A DNA stretch of 6,809 nucleotides from Bacteroidales bacterium (lineage in GTDB: Bacteria > Bacteroidota > Bacteroidia > Bacteroidales > ML635J-15). Of this stretch, positions 6,693-6,809 are shown piece after piece. Location of the stretch: contig JAQVGK010000194.1 of NCBI GenBank assembly GCA_028696755.1, forward strand, positions 1-6,809, read 5' to 3'. Below the pieces are notes generated by a model. The model saw only the letters and a program-made list of their open reading frames with translations, was not told where the DNA came from and did no database searches. Within the stretch, counting starts at the first letter, position 1. Each line of letters opens with the position of its first letter. Both the position numbers and the translations under genes were made by a program.

Positions 6693-6723
6693 TTTGAAGG
6701 TATTATTCATTTTGTTAGTTTTG
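6693..6723 (+). promoter_or_regulatory. Full-consensus Bacteroidota promoter facing the right edge
   Basis: TTTG at 6693-6696 and TAGTTTTG at 6716-6723 are separated by exactly 19 bases, matching the Bacteroidota primary sigma factor consensus TTTG-N19-TAnnTTTG in both boxes and spacing. Transcription would start near 6730, only a few bases before the composition break. The gene it serves is not visible and probably lies beyond the seam in the true genome. Confidence 0.55.
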
Positions 6724-6733
6724 TAGTGATTTT

Positions 6734-6809
6734 TCAGGGGCGCGCATTGGCCCTGGGGAACAGGGGGATGGCGACCAGCCAGGCCAGGGTGGCGGCGGCC
6801 GCCAGGACG
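6734..6809 (-). CDS. Partial C-terminus of a hydrophobic protein in foreign, GC-rich DNA
   Basis: Read from 6808 down to a TGA at 6736-6734, the minus strand gives 24 residues. They include LAAAATLAWLVAIPLF and end RANARP, which looks like a final membrane segment with a short basic tail. Nearly every codon ends in G or C, as in high-GC genomes and unlike the rest of the window. The stop codon lies exactly on the composition break, so it may be created by the join. The plus strand also has an open frame here (ATG at 6768, MATSQARV and onward). In such GC-rich DNA many frames stay open, so strand and reality are both uncertain. Confidence 0.3.
   Translation of the reverse strand, partial: VLAAAATLAWLVAIPLFPRANARP
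6735..6809. other. GC-rich tail of probable foreign origin (chimeric join)
   Basis: These 75 bases contain 58 G or C (about 77%), against 12 of 64 (about 19%) in 6671-6734. The change takes place within a few bases, with no insertion sequence end, direct repeat or RNA gene at the boundary. A contig-end chimera from a high-GC organism is the simplest reading; a genuine insertion cannot be excluded. Confidence 0.7.

Larger units (their letters stand above)
6369..6734. other. AT-rich 366-base region without a supportable gene
   Basis: No open frame of credible length or context was found on either strand. The longest noticed on the plus strand encodes only 14 residues (6533-6577). The stretch holds two short hairpins (6408-6421, 6427-6452), an imperfect hairpin with GATATGTT at 6539-6546 and AACATTATC at 6565-6573, three TACCAAAT boxes, a palindrome and a strong promoter match, then ends at the composition break near 6735. 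Confidence 0.6.

Noticed and set aside
6768..6809. Plus-strand start in the GC-rich tail (MATSQARV and onward), driven by the 6693-6723 promoter
   Set aside because: The codon and base composition are incompatible with the upstream genome, and the tail is better read as foreign DNA. The apparent fusion of promoter and gene would be an artefact of the join.

Overview
The window is dominated by one very large, apparently monocistronic gene (195-6368, + strand, 2057 codons). Its product is a giant secreted surface protein of a Bacteroidota organism. The taxonomic call rests on four things: a C-terminal type IX secretion system (T9SS) type A sorting domain with LYPNP near its start; a signal peptide ending AHA-Q; AT-rich DNA; and promoter-like boxes matching the Bacteroidota consensus TTTG-N19-TAnnTTTG. 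Genus cannot be told from the sequence. Marker combinations like this are common in Bacteroidales, Marinilabiliales and Flavobacteriia.

Layout. Positions 1-30 may hold the first ten codons of a divergent minus-strand gene (weak). Positions 31-194 form an AT-rich intergenic region with several short dyads and a TAnnTTTG box at 150-157 that is the best candidate promoter for the large gene. The protein reads as a mosaic: signal peptide (aa 1-26); two jelly-roll/PPC-like modules (about 27-155 and 160-292); a GEVED domain with an EF-hand-like loop (297-442); two tandem fibronectin type III-like repeats (446-545 and 547-647); a roughly 1050-residue Asn/Gly/Thr-rich beta-solenoid-like stalk with long-period internal repeats (654-1702); a membrane-distal 'PTGK...EYWNL...SPFTFGS' module (1703-1857); an 'LPIELLSF...YYRLKSVDFD' FN3-like module (1862-1957); and the T9SS sorting domain (about 1976-2057). 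No catalytic domain was recognised, so an adhesive or structural cell-surface role is the best inference.

Positions 6369-6734 hold no supportable gene. They contain weak hairpins (a possible terminator), three TACCAAAT boxes, a perfect 16-bp palindrome at 6653-6668, and a perfect-consensus Bacteroidota promoter at 6693-6723 pointing right.

At about 6735 the composition flips abruptly from about 19% GC (6671-6734) to about 77% GC (6735-6809). The last 75 bases look as if they come from another, high-GC genome. They can be read on the minus strand as the hydrophobic C-terminus of a protein whose stop codon sits on the seam. A chimeric or mis-assembled contig end is the simplest explanation. 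It would mean that the gene driven by the 6693-6723 promoter is missing here. I found no evidence for a novel multi-gene system; the unusual items are the mosaic giant surface protein, the regulatory region at 6546-6723 and the compositional seam.
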